From the NCBI RefSeq assembly GCF_021432765.1, contig NZ_CP058908.1:3248001-3312000 (forward strand): a stretch of 64,000 nucleotides of DNA. The letters run 5' to 3'. Source of the stretch: Pseudomonas phenolilytica (GTDB lineage Bacteria > Pseudomonadota > Gammaproteobacteria > Pseudomonadales > Pseudomonadaceae). The position numbers and the translations under genes were made by a program. Each line of letters begins with the position of its first letter. Positions within the stretch are counted from its first letter, which is position 1. Shown here in pieces: positions 56,615 through 64,000 of this stretch. Below the pieces are notes generated by a model that saw nothing but the letters and a program-made list of their open reading frames with translations, searched no databases and had not been told where the DNA came from.

Positions 56615-57118
56615 ATGCAAAAACCCAACCGCCATGAAAGTGCCATCAATCGACGGCGCTTTCTTTCCCTCTCTGGTCAGACTGCGCTCGCCTTCACTCT
56701 GGCGCAGCTGATTCCCGTGCGCCTGCTGGCCGAGGAAGCGCTGCCGGAGCTGCCACCCGGCCTGCTGCGCATGGGCCGCGACGTGTTTCCCCACGACGCC
56801 ATCGACGACGCGCATTACGCCCGCCCGCTGGCGGAACTGGCGAACGAGCAGCCGAAACTGGTCGCCGACGGCCTGGCCGACCTGAATCGACGCGCCATCG
56901 AGGCCCATGACCGCCCGTTCGAGGCGCTCGATGAAGCGCAGCGCGTTGCCCTGCTGACCGAAGTCGAGCGCTCGCCGTTCTTCAAGGCCGTGCGCGGCAG
57001 CCTGATGTTCGGCCTGTACGACAACAAGGCGCTGTTCCCGCTGTTCGGCTACCAGGGCTCGTCGTGGGAATACGGCGGCTACGTCAACCGCGGCTTCGAC
57101 GATCTGAACTGGCTCTGA
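56615..57118 (+). CDS. Tat-exported small subunit of a GMC dehydrogenase (gluconate 2-dehydrogenase subunit 3-like)
   Basis: 167 aa. N-terminal twin-arginine signal (NRRRFLSLSGQTALAFTLAQLIP), then a domain similar to the small subunit of periplasmic gluconate/sorbitol dehydrogenases (ALFPLFGYQGSSWEYGGYVNRGFDDLNWL). It should carry the folded flavoprotein partner across the inner membrane by the Tat route. AGGAG upstream supports the start. First gene after the sigma-54 promoter, hence AcoR-controlled. No cytochrome subunit gene accompanies it. Confidence 0.8.
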   Translation: MQKPNRHESAINRRRFLSLSGQTALAFTLAQLIPVRLLAEEALPELPPGLLRMGRDVFPHDAIDDAHYARPLAELANEQPKLVADGLADLNRRAIEAHDRPFEALDEAQRVALLTEVERSPFFKAVRGSLMFGLYDNKALFPLFGYQGSSWEYGGYVNRGFDDLNWL

Positions 57119-57166
57119 GCGCCCGCCCGAACAGCACAACAACAAGAACAAGACGAGGAATACCCC

Positions 57167-58744
57167 ATGGCAACGTTTGCCCAGGACGACGATGGCGTCG
57201 TGGTGATCATCGGCTCCGGCGCTGGCGGCGGCACGCTGGCCAATGCGCTGGCCAAACAGAAGATTCGCAGCGTGGTGCTCGAGGCGGGCAAGCGGCACAC
57301 GCTGGAGGACATCGAGAACGACGAGTGGGCGATGTTCAAGAAGATCTCCTGGCTCGACAAGCGCATCGCCGCCGGCGACTGGCACCTGGCCGAGAACAAC
57401 CCCAACCTGCCGGCCTGGATCGTCAAGGGCGTCGGCGGCAGCACCGTGCACTGGGCCGGCATCGCCCTGCGCTTTCGTGATTTCGAATTCAGGATGCGGA
57501 GCATCAACGGCGACATCGCCGGCGCCAACCTGCTCGACTGGCCGGTGACGCTGGACGAGATGGCGCCCTGGTACGAGAAGGCCGAGAGGCACATGGGCGT
57601 GACCGGGCCGAGCACCGGCATGGCCTATCACCCCTGGCACAACTCCTTCAAGGTGCTGGCCACCGGCGCCAAGCGGGTCGGCTACAAGGAGATCCTCTCC
57701 GGGCCGATGGCGATCAACACCGAGCCCTACGACGACCGCGCCGCCTGCCAGCAGATCGGCTTCTGCATGCAGGGCTGCAAGATGGGCGCGAAGTGGTCGA
57801 CGCTCTACACCGACATTCCCCGCGCCGAAGCCAGTGGCTATTGCGAGGTGCGGCCGCAGTCGATGGTGCTGCGCATCGAACACGACGCCAAGGGCAAGGT
57901 GAACGGCGTGGTCTACGCCGACGCCCAGGGCACCATCCAGCGGCAGAAGGCCCGGGTGGTATGCGTGGCGGGCAACTCCATCGAATCGCCGCGCCTGCTG
58001 CTCAACTCCGCTTCCTCGATGTTCCCCGACGGGCTGGCCAACTCCTCCGGCCAGGTCGGCAGGAACTACATGACCCACACCACCGCCGGCATCTTCGCGG
58101 TGATGCCCAAGCCGGTGAACATGCACCGCGGCACCACCTGCGCCGGGGTGATCTCCGACGAGTCTTACAACGATCCGTCGCGCGGTTTCGTCGGCGGTTA
58201 CCGCCTGGAAATCCTCGCCCTCGGCCTGCCGTTCCTCTCCGCCTTTCTCGACCCGACGCCCAAGGGCTGGGGCCGCCAGTTCGCCTCGCGGATGGAAAAG
58301 TACAACCACATGTCTGGCGTCTGGCTGTGCGGCGAGGACCTGCCGCTGGAAAGCAACCGCATCACCCTGCACGCCACCGAAAAGGACCAGTACGGCCTGC
58401 CGATTCCGGTGGTGACCAAGAGCGATCACCCCATGGATGCCGCCATGCGCAAGCACGGCGTCGCCGCCACCGCCAAGTGCTACGAGGCCGCCGGTGCCAC
58501 CGACGTGATCGAGCTGCCGCCCTACCCCGCCAGCCACAACATGGGCACCAACCGCATGAGCGCCAAAGCCCGTGACGGCGTGGTGAACAAGTGGGGCCAG
58601 AGCCACGACATCCCCAACCTGTTCGTTTCCGACGGCAGCCAGTTCACCACCAGCGGCGGCCAGAACCCCACCCTCACCATCGTCGCGCTGGCCCTGCGCC
58701 AGGCCGAGCAGATCGGCCGGCTGCTCAACGAACGCGCGATCTGA
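57167..58744 (+). CDS. GMC-family FAD-dependent dehydrogenase, large subunit
   Basis: 525 aa. FAD-binding Rossmann motif VVIIGSGAGGGTLANALA at about residues 11-28, GMC middle domain, and the C-terminal FAD/active-site segment with SHNMGTNRM (catalytic His) and GGQNPTLTIVALALRQA (His/Asn pair position). Cys-rich stretch CQQIGFCMQGCKMG, typical of gluconate-dehydrogenase-like large subunits that may bind an Fe-S cluster. No own signal peptide, so export would depend on the Tat signal of the upstream partner. Substrate unknown; the acetoin/butanediol context suggests a diol, acyloin or primary alcohol. Confidence 0.85.
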   Translation: MATFAQDDDGVVVIIGSGAGGGTLANALAKQKIRSVVLEAGKRHTLEDIENDEWAMFKKISWLDKRIAAGDWHLAENNPNLPAWIVKGVGGSTVHWAGIALRFRDFEFRMRSINGDIAGANLLDWPVTLDEMAPWYEKAERHMGVTGPSTGMAYHPWHNSFKVLATGAKRVGYKEILSGPMAINTEPYDDRAACQQIGFCMQGCKMGAKWSTLYTDIPRAEASGYCEVRPQSMVLRIEHDAKGKVNGVVYADAQGTIQRQKARVVCVAGNSIESPRLLLNSASSMFPDGLANSSGQVGRNYMTHTTAGIFAVMPKPVNMHRGTTCAGVISDESYNDPSRGFVGGYRLEILALGLPFLSAFLDPTPKGWGRQFASRMEKYNHMSGVWLCGEDLPLESNRITLHATEKDQYGLPIPVVTKSDHPMDAAMRKHGVAATAKCYEAAGATDVIELPPYPASHNMGTNRMSAKARDGVVNKWGQSHDIPNLFVSDGSQFTTSGGQNPTLTIVALALRQAEQIGRLLNERAI

Positions 58745-58767
58745 CCACCAACACAAGGGAGTCGACC

Positions 58768-59757
58768 ATGACCCAGCCCAACAACTCGCAGCGCCTGTGG
58801 ATGTACGAGCAGATGCTGACCAGCCGCTACATGGAGGAATCCATCGAGCGCATCTACATGGAAGGCAAGACGCCGGTGTTCAACATGGCCAAGGGGCCGA
58901 TCCCCGGCGAGATGCACCTCTCCAACGGCCAAGAGCCCTGCGCGGTGGGCGTCTGCGCCCATCTGAACGCCGAAGACATCGTGACCGCCACCCACCGCCC
59001 GCACCACATCGCCGTGGCCAAGGGCGTGGACCTCAACGAGATGATGGCCGAGATCTTCGGCAAGGCCACCGGGCTTTCCGGTGGGCGCGGCGGACACATG
59101 CACCTGTTCGATGGCCGGGTGAATTTCTCCTGCTCGGGGATCATCGCCGAAGGCATGGGCCCGGCAGTCGGCGCGGCGCTGTCGCGGCAGCTGCAGGGCA
59201 AGCCCGGCGTGGCCGTGTCCTTTATCGGCGAGGGCGCGGCCAACCAGGGCGCCTTCCACGAAACACTGAACCTCGCCGCGCTGTGGAAGCTGCCGGTGGT
59301 GTTCGTCATCGAGGACAACGCCTGGGGCATCTCGGTGGCCAAGGCCAGCGCCACCTGCATCAAGCAGCACCACGTGCGCGCCGCGGCCTACGGCATGCCC
59401 GGTGTGTTCGTCGAGAACAACGACCCGGACGGCGTGTTCCGCGCGGCCGGCGAAGCCATCGAGCGCGCCCGTGCCGGTGGCGGCCCGACCCTGATCGAGA
59501 TCGAGACCTATCGCCTGGCCGGCCACTTCATGGGCGACGGCGAAACCTACCGCCCCGAGGGCGAGAAGGACGGCCTGATGAAAAAGGACCCGATTCCCGG
59601 CTACCGCCAGCGCCTGATCGACGAAGGCGTGATGAGCGAGACGCAGGCCGAGGACATCGCGGCGCGTGCCCGCGGGCGCATCGATGAAGCCGTGCAGTTC
59701 GCCCGCGAAAGCCCGTACCCGCGGCCGGAAGAAGCGCTCGAGCAAGTGTTCGTGTGA
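58768..59757 (+). CDS. acoA: Acetoin dehydrogenase E1 component, alpha subunit
   Basis: 329 aa. Thiamine diphosphate-dependent dehydrogenase alpha subunit: GEMHLSNGQEPCAVGVCAHL, the ThDP motif GEGAANQGAFHETLNLAALWKLPVVFVIEDN (GDG-like to NN-like), and GGRGGHMHLF. With AcoB it cleaves acetoin, releasing acetaldehyde and passing an acetyl group to the lipoyl E2. AGGGAG upstream of the ATG at 58768. Second enzymatic step of the operon; separated from its beta subunit by the butanediol dehydrogenase gene. Confidence 0.93.
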   Translation: MTQPNNSQRLWMYEQMLTSRYMEESIERIYMEGKTPVFNMAKGPIPGEMHLSNGQEPCAVGVCAHLNAEDIVTATHRPHHIAVAKGVDLNEMMAEIFGKATGLSGGRGGHMHLFDGRVNFSCSGIIAEGMGPAVGAALSRQLQGKPGVAVSFIGEGAANQGAFHETLNLAALWKLPVVFVIEDNAWGISVAKASATCIKQHHVRAAAYGMPGVFVENNDPDGVFRAAGEAIERARAGGGPTLIEIETYRLAGHFMGDGETYRPEGEKDGLMKKDPIPGYRQRLIDEGVMSETQAEDIAARARGRIDEAVQFARESPYPRPEEALEQVFV

Positions 59758-59788
59758 GCCCGCCCGACAACAACACGAGGAACACCCC

Positions 59789-60877
59789 ATGAACAGCCAA
59801 GCCACCATGACCGCCGCCGTCTGGCACGGTCGCAAGGACATCCGCCTGGAGCAGGTGCCGCTGCCTGGCGCGCCGCAACCGGGCTGGGTGCAGATTCGCG
59901 TGCACTGGTGCGGCATCTGCGGTTCCGACCTGCACGAATACCTCGCCGGCCCGGTGTTCATCCCGGTGGACGCGCCCCACCCGCTCACCGGCATCAAGGG
60001 CCAGTGCATCCTCGGCCACGAGTTCTGCGGTGAGATCGTCGCCACCGGTGACGGCGTCGAGGGTTACGCACCGGGCGACAAGGTCGCCGCCGATGCTTGC
60101 CAGCACTGCGGTCAGTGCCGTTTCTGCAAGACCGGCCAGTACAACCTCTGCGAGCAGCTGGCCTTCACGGGTCTGATGAACAACGGCGCCTTCGCCGAAT
60201 TCGTCAACGTACCCGCCGAGCTGCTCTACCGCCTGCCCGAAGGCTTTCCGCTGGAGGCCGGCGCGCTGATCGAACCGTTGGCGGTCGGCATGCACGCGGT
60301 GAAGAAGGCCGGCAGCCTGCTCGGCGAGACGGTTGTGGTGGTCGGTGCCGGCACCATCGGCCTGTGCACCATCATGTGCGCCAAGGCCGCCGGCGCCGGC
60401 CAGGTGATCGCCCTGGAAATGTCCGCTGCGCGCAAGGCCAAGGCGCTGGAAGTCGGCGCCACGCGGGTCATCGACCCCAGCGAGTGCGACGCCATCGCCG
60501 AGATCAAGGCGCTCACCGGCGGCTACGGCGCCGGCGTTTCCTTCGAGTGCATCGGCCACAAGGCCACCGCCAAGCTCGCCCTCGACGTGATCCGCAAGGC
60601 CGGTCGCTGCGTGATGGTGGGCATCTTCGAGGAGCCCTCGGAATTCAACTTCTTCGAGATCGTCGCCACCGAGAAACAGGTGATCGGCTCGCTCGCCTAT
60701 GCAGGGGAGTTCGCCGACGTCATCGCCCTGATCGCCGACGGCCGCATGGACGTCACCCCGCTGATCACCGGCCGCATCGGCCTGGACAACATCCTCGAGC
60801 AGGGCTTCGAGGAGCTGGCCAACCACAAGGACCGCAACGTCAAGATCATCGTCAGCCCCAGCGCACTGGCCGGCTGA
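59789..60877 (+). CDS. bdhA: 2,3-butanediol dehydrogenase (zinc-dependent medium-chain)
   Basis: 362 aa. Zinc-dependent alcohol dehydrogenase family. Catalytic zinc ligands: Cys in WCGICGSDLHEY, His-Glu in LGHEFCGEI; structural zinc Cys4 in CQHCGQCRFCKTGQYNLC. NAD-binding motif VVVGAGTIGLCTIMCAK. Oxidises 2,3-butanediol to acetoin, feeding the acetoin dehydrogenase encoded around it. GAGG nine bases before ATG 59789. Placement between acoA and acoB supports coordinated use of butanediol. Confidence 0.92.
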   Translation: MNSQATMTAAVWHGRKDIRLEQVPLPGAPQPGWVQIRVHWCGICGSDLHEYLAGPVFIPVDAPHPLTGIKGQCILGHEFCGEIVATGDGVEGYAPGDKVAADACQHCGQCRFCKTGQYNLCEQLAFTGLMNNGAFAEFVNVPAELLYRLPEGFPLEAGALIEPLAVGMHAVKKAGSLLGETVVVVGAGTIGLCTIMCAKAAGAGQVIALEMSAARKAKALEVGATRVIDPSECDAIAEIKALTGGYGAGVSFECIGHKATAKLALDVIRKAGRCVMVGIFEEPSEFNFFEIVATEKQVIGSLAYAGEFADVIALIADGRMDVTPLITGRIGLDNILEQGFEELANHKDRNVKIIVSPSALAG

Positions 60878-60890
60878 GCAGGAGACCGCC

Positions 60891-61913
60891 ATGACCACAG
60901 CAGTAAAGGAAAGAAAACTCACCGTCGCCCGCGCCATGGCCGAAGCCGTGGCGCAGGAGATGCGCCTGGACCCGCGCGTATTCGTGATGGGCGAGGACAT
61001 CGGCCAGCTCGGCGGTGTGTTCGGCAACACCCGTGGCCTTTATGAAGAGTTCGGCAAGACGCGCATCCGCGACACGCCGATCTCCGAAACGGCCTTCATC
61101 GGTGCCGCGGTGGGCGCCGCTTCGGACGGCATGCGGCCGATCGTCGAGCTGATGTTCGTCGACTTCTTCGGCGTCTGCATGGACGCCATCTACAACCTGA
61201 TGGCCAAGAACACCTATTTCTCCGGCGGCAAGGTGCCGGTGCCCATGGTGCTGATGGCCTCCACCGGTGCCGGCTACTCGGACGCCGCCCAGCATTCGCA
61301 GTGCCTCTACGGCACCTTCGCCCACCTGCCGGGCATGAAGGTGGTGGTGCCGAGCAACGCCTACGACGCCAAGGGCCTGATGACCGCGGCCATCCGCGAT
61401 GACAACCCGGTGGTCTACCTCTTCCACAAGGCGCTGCAGGGCATGGGCTGGCTGGGCACCGAGAAAGGCGCCACGGTGCCGGTGCCGGAAGAGCCCTACA
61501 TCGTCGAGATCGGCAAGGCCAGGACCGTGCGCGAGGGCCGCGACGTCAGCCTGGTCAGCCTCGGCGCTGGCGTGCACCACGCCCTGCGCGCCGCCGCGCT
61601 GCTGGAAAAGGATGGCGTCAGCGCCGAGGTCATCGACCTGCGCAGCCTGGTGCCGCTGGACCGCGAGCACGTCATCGCCTCGGTACGCAAGACCGGCCGA
61701 CTGATCGTGATCGACGAGGACTACCACAGCTTCGGCGTCAGCGGCGAAATCATCGCCAGCGTGGTCGAGCACGACATCGGCATGCTCAAGGCACGCCCGC
61801 AGCGGGTGGCCTTCCCCGACATACCCATCCCCTTCACCCCGGTCATGGAGCAATGGGCCCTGCCCAACGCCGACAAGATCGTGGCCGCCTACCACGCCAT
61901 GCATAAGGAATGA
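60891..61913 (+). CDS. acoB: Acetoin dehydrogenase E1 component, beta subunit
   Basis: 340 aa. Transketolase-like beta subunit with MGEDIGQLGGVFGNTRGLYEEFG and RIRDTPISETAFIGAAVGAA, the hallmark of 2-oxoacid dehydrogenase E1-beta proteins, and C-terminal DLRSLVPLDREHVIASVRKTGRLIVIDEDY. Forms the E1 heterotetramer with AcoA in the cytoplasm. GCAGGAG upstream of the ATG. The stop lies five bases before the start of the lipoyl-domain gene. Confidence 0.95.
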   Translation: MTTAVKERKLTVARAMAEAVAQEMRLDPRVFVMGEDIGQLGGVFGNTRGLYEEFGKTRIRDTPISETAFIGAAVGAASDGMRPIVELMFVDFFGVCMDAIYNLMAKNTYFSGGKVPVPMVLMASTGAGYSDAAQHSQCLYGTFAHLPGMKVVVPSNAYDAKGLMTAAIRDDNPVVYLFHKALQGMGWLGTEKGATVPVPEEPYIVEIGKARTVREGRDVSLVSLGAGVHHALRAAALLEKDGVSAEVIDLRSLVPLDREHVIASVRKTGRLIVIDEDYHSFGVSGEIIASVVEHDIGMLKARPQRVAFPDIPIPFTPVMEQWALPNADKIVAAYHAMHKE

Positions 61914-61918
61914 CGTTT

Positions 61919-62152
61919 ATGAGTACCCCCATCGTGATTGCAGACGACCTCTGGGAAGGCGACGCCGAAGCGGTGATCACCTCCTGGCTGGTCAGCGACG
62001 GCGCCGAAGTGGCCGCCGGTGACCTGGTCGCCGAGGTCATGTCGGAAAAGGCCCAGTTCGAGATCGAGGCGCCGGTGGCCGGCGTGCTGAAGATCGTCGA
62101 GGAAGAAGACGCGGTGATCGCCAAGGGCGCGGTCATCGCCCAGGTGGAATAG
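61919..62152 (+). CDS. Free-standing lipoyl carrier domain of the acetoin dehydrogenase E2
   Basis: 77 aa, a single biotinyl/lipoyl domain. Lys44 in VMSEKAQFEIEAPVAG is the lipoylation site (EKA rather than the commoner DKA). In most acetoin or pyruvate complexes this domain is fused to the E2 catalytic domain; here it is a separate protein immediately followed by the catalytic domain gene. ATG 61919 has AAGGA nine bases upstream; an ATG at 61910 overlapping acoB is possible. Confidence 0.88.
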   Translation: MSTPIVIADDLWEGDAEAVITSWLVSDGAEVAAGDLVAEVMSEKAQFEIEAPVAGVLKIVEEEDAVIAKGAVIAQVE

Positions 62153-62154
62153 CC

Positions 62155-62856
62155 ATGACTCGACTGGAAATCCTGCCCGAGCGCGCCCCCGAACGGGTGC
62201 CGCTCAAGGGCATGCGCAAGATGATCGCGGCGAAGATGCACGAAAGCCTGCAGACCACCGCGCAGCTGACCCACCACAGCGAATGCCGGCTGGATGCGCT
62301 GAAAACCCGCCGCGCCGAACTGAAGGCCGAGGGCAGCGCGGTGTCCGTGCAGGACCTGTTGCTACTCAAGGTGATCGAGACGCTCAAGGCCCACCCCAGC
62401 CTCAATGCCACGCTGGAAGATGAGGTGATCCACCAGCACGCGGCGGTGCATCTGGGCCTCGCCATTCCACTGCCGGGCGATCTGCTGGTCGCCCCGGCGC
62501 TGTTCAATGCCGAACAACTGGACGGCGAAAGCCTGTGCCAGGCGCGCAAGGCGCTGGTGGACAAGGCCCTGGCCGGCAAGCTGTCGGTCAAGGAACTGAC
62601 CGGCGCCACCTTCACCGTCTCCAACCTGGGGCTGTCGCGGGTGCATCACTTCACGCCGATCCTCAATCCGCCGCAGGTGGCGATTCTGGGTGTCGGTGGC
62701 ATTCAGCGGCGGCTGGAATTCGGGCCGAGCGGCGAGCTGATGGAAGTCGAGTGGATGGGCCTGTCGCTGACCTTCGACCATCGCGCCGTCAACGGCTCGC
62801 CCGCGGCGGAGTTTCTCGATGATCTGTGCCGGCGTATCGAGGAGCACGCGGTATGA
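62155..62856 (+). CDS. acoC: Acetoin dehydrogenase E2 catalytic domain (dihydrolipoamide acyltransferase)
   Basis: 233 aa. Begins near a peripheral-subunit-like or linker start (PLKGMRKMIAAKMHESLQTTAQLTHHSE) and contains the acetyltransferase core without lipoyl domain. The C-terminal active-site motif is FDHRAVNG with His209; the Asp normally four residues after His is Asn213, so the usual DHRxxDG is DHRxxNG. Transfers the acetyl group from the lipoyl carrier to CoA. Two bases separate it from the lipoyl-domain gene. The E3 (dihydrolipoamide dehydrogenase) gene is not in the window. Confidence 0.88.
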   Translation: MTRLEILPERAPERVPLKGMRKMIAAKMHESLQTTAQLTHHSECRLDALKTRRAELKAEGSAVSVQDLLLLKVIETLKAHPSLNATLEDEVIHQHAAVHLGLAIPLPGDLLVAPALFNAEQLDGESLCQARKALVDKALAGKLSVKELTGATFTVSNLGLSRVHHFTPILNPPQVAILGVGGIQRRLEFGPSGELMEVEWMGLSLTFDHRAVNGSPAAEFLDDLCRRIEEHAV

Positions 62857-63620
62857 ACGGCATCGCCCGGTTCAGCGTGGCAGCCGGTCTGAATGCCGAG
62901 CGGGCCTTGCTGCAGCGCGTCTGCGACGGACTGTTCGACTGCCAGCTGCTGCTCTGGCGCCCCACCGGCCAGGCGCTGGTGATGCCCGGCAGCTTCGAGC
63001 GCCGGCCCGGCTTCGCTCTGGCCAGCCAACGCTGCGCAGCGCAGGGCTGGCCGATCCTGCTGCGCGATACCGGCGGCGAACCGGTGCCGCAATCACCGGC
63101 CGTGCTCAATGTCGCCCTGGCCTGCGCCCTGCCGGCCAGCGACGAGATCGACAGGCGCATCGTCGTCGCCTACGAGCGTCTCCTCGATCCCCTGGCGCTG
63201 TGGCTAGCCGAACATGGTCTGCGGGCCGGAGTCGGCGCGGTGCCGGGTGCCTTCTGCGACGGCCGCTACAACCTGACGCTGGAGGGCCGCAAGCTGGCCG
63301 GCACCGCGCAGCGCTGGCGGCGCAGCCGCGACGGCCGCCCGGCAGTGCTCGCGCACGCGGCCCTGCTGATGGACGACTGGCGCGAACCGATGGCCGAAGT
63401 CGTCAACCGCTTCTATCACGCCTGCGCCAACGACCTGCGCTGCCGCGCCGACAGTCATCTGGCCCTTGGCGAGCGGCTGCCGGGCGCCTGGAGCGAGGCC
63501 GAGTCACTGTCCGACCGCTATCAACGTGTGCTGGCCTGGCAGGGTCTGGAGCTCGGCGCCCGCCCCTTGCCGTGCCCGGTCGCAAGCACGGTCGCCGGTC
63601 CACCCTCCCCCTTGCTTTGA
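62853..63620 (+). CDS. Lipoate-protein ligase A family protein
   Basis: 255 aa. BPL/LplA/LipB-fold enzyme with catalytic Lys147 in GRKLAGTAQRW, and AVPGAFCDGRYNLTLEG corresponding to the ligase substrate-binding loop. Would attach lipoate to Lys44 of the free-standing lipoyl domain encoded in the same operon. It overlaps acoC by four bases (ATGA), indicating coupled expression. A cytosolic paralogue dedicated to one carrier is likely; general lipoylation genes (lipA/lipB) are elsewhere. Confidence 0.88.
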   Translation: MNGIARFSVAAGLNAERALLQRVCDGLFDCQLLLWRPTGQALVMPGSFERRPGFALASQRCAAQGWPILLRDTGGEPVPQSPAVLNVALACALPASDEIDRRIVVAYERLLDPLALWLAEHGLRAGVGAVPGAFCDGRYNLTLEGRKLAGTAQRWRRSRDGRPAVLAHAALLMDDWREPMAEVVNRFYHACANDLRCRADSHLALGERLPGAWSEAESLSDRYQRVLAWQGLELGARPLPCPVASTVAGPPSPLL

Positions 63621-63669
63621 ACAACAACACGGCCGTCAACCGATCCGGCCATACATCGGAGGAAACACC

Positions 63670-63819
63670 ATGAGCTACCCCACCCCCTCCCCGCCCAAAG
63701 GCAGCCTGCCCGGCCAGCGCGGGTATCCAACACTTCGCCCTGCCAGTCCAGGCGAAGCGGTGACATTTTTCCGTGGCTCGTCACCGCAGCGGGTCACAAC
63801 GGCGAAGCAGGCCATATAA
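63670..63819 (+). CDS. Short ORF after the acetoin operon, possibly truncated
   Basis: 49 codons. A very good ribosome binding site (GGAGG, six bases before the ATG) suggests real translation initiation. The product starts MSYPTPSPPKGSLPGQRGYP, Pro/Gly-rich, then becomes basic and unremarkable before a TAA. I recognise no family. The strong start with an early stop just where base composition shifts to AT-rich suggests a gene cut short by a rearrangement, although a genuine small protein cannot be excluded. Confidence 0.45.
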   Translation: MSYPTPSPPKGSLPGQRGYPTLRPASPGEAVTFFRGSSPQRVTTAKQAI

Positions 63820-63990
63820 AAGTTTAAATAAATAATTTGAAAAGCCGTGATATGCGCATGCCATTACGCGCTATCACGGGGCGCAATACCGATACCGACT
63901 TAACAACAAAAGAAACACCACAAGAGCCTTTATTCATAAATGCTCGTTGTACCCACGCACGCCTGAAACCCTAAACAAGGAATAATAAAA
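63820..63990. other. AT-rich intergenic segment at the right edge
   Basis: Clearly lower GC than everything to its left (for example AAGTTTAAATAAATAATTT, and later ACAACAAAAGAAACACC). No gene is supported. Contains the hairpin at 63846-63880 and the ribosome binding site of the next gene. Confidence 0.6.
63846..63880. repeat. Inverted repeat CCGTGATA / TATCACGG
   Basis: Outer arms CCGTGATA (63846-63853) and TATCACGG (63873-63880), inner GCGC/GCGC pairing with one bulged T. Could be the transcription end of the acetoin operon or a recombination mark. No T-run follows on the plus strand. Confidence 0.55.
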
Positions 63991-64000
63991 ATGAAATCCA
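63991..64000 (+). CDS. Start of a gene running off the window
   Basis: ATG preceded by AAGGAATAATAAAA, a good ribosome binding site (AAGGA). Only the first three codons (Met-Lys-Ser) are visible, so nothing can be said about the product beyond a possible signal-peptide-like start. Confidence 0.5.

Noticed and set aside
56447..58756. A 769-codon open frame on the minus strand opposite the GMC genes
   Set aside because: Covers two real genes in antisense and runs through the sigma-54 promoter; composition is His/Gly/Ala-rich, typical of a shadow frame.

Overview
The window is high-GC gamma-proteobacterial DNA, most consistent with a Pseudomonas/Stutzerimonas-type chromosome. This rests on the fabI-ppiD-hupB-lon-clpX-clpP-tig block, a muxABC-opmB efflux operon, ErdR-type regulation of a quinoprotein ethanol oxidation system, and an AcoR-controlled acetoin operon. 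I saw no tRNA, rRNA, insertion sequence, CRISPR array or replication origin. Genus and strain are inferences from gene content.

Layout. (1) 1-10152: end of a peptide-type ABC ATPase (yejF-like), fabI, then on the minus strand tig, clpP, clpX, lon, hupB and ppiD, a protein quality-control block with a sigma-32-like promoter before lon. (2) 10345-16038, minus: moaA, smc, zipA. zipA is followed by tig rather than by ligA. (3) 16209-21879: an aa3/caa3-type cytochrome oxidase cluster (HemJ/CopD-like protein, DUF2231 protein, CoxB with a C-terminal cytochrome c domain, a CoxA-CoxC fusion, a small membrane protein, CtaG). (4) 21867-30793, minus: muxA-muxB-muxC-opmB RND efflux operon, then a MurJ/MviN-like flippase. 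(5) 32545-54116: a large PQQ/alcohol-oxidation island. It holds a quinoprotein ethanol dehydrogenase (ExaA type, calcium-type active site), cytochrome c-550, a MoxJ-like binding protein, a SoxYZ-like carrier, a zinc metallohydrolase, a pentapeptide protein, a TonB-dependent receptor, a two-component system resembling PedS2/PedR2, a cupredoxin-like protein, a chemoreceptor, the PQQ-associated ABC system (binding protein, Sel1 protein, beta-propeller, ATPase, PedC permease), a CXXCW/rhodanese-like protein and ErdR. An RNase D-like exonuclease and an MFS transporter lie within it. (6) 54294-63620: AcoR (minus), facing a sigma-54-driven operon of a Tat-exported GMC dehydrogenase pair, acoA, 2,3-butanediol dehydrogenase, acoB, a free-standing lipoyl domain, an E2 catalytic domain and a lipoate ligase. 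(7) 63621-64000: a 49-codon ORF with a strong ribosome binding site and an AT-rich tail leading to the first codons of another gene.

How it fits together. Periplasmic ExaA would oxidise short-chain alcohols and pass electrons to cytochrome c-550 and on to a terminal oxidase, possibly the caa3-type enzyme upstream. NarL-family regulators (ErdR and the PedS2/R2-like pair) probably control the island. Two recurring non-coding signals support a common regulon. The first is a 44-bp element shared (33/44 identical, ungapped, at nearly the same distance from the start codon) by the exaA promoter and the TonB receptor promoter. The second is a CCTTGGTAC-type motif in at least four other promoter regions of the island. 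The acetoin operon converts 2,3-butanediol to acetoin and then to acetaldehyde and acetyl-CoA. Its GMC pair is an unexplained periplasmic addition.
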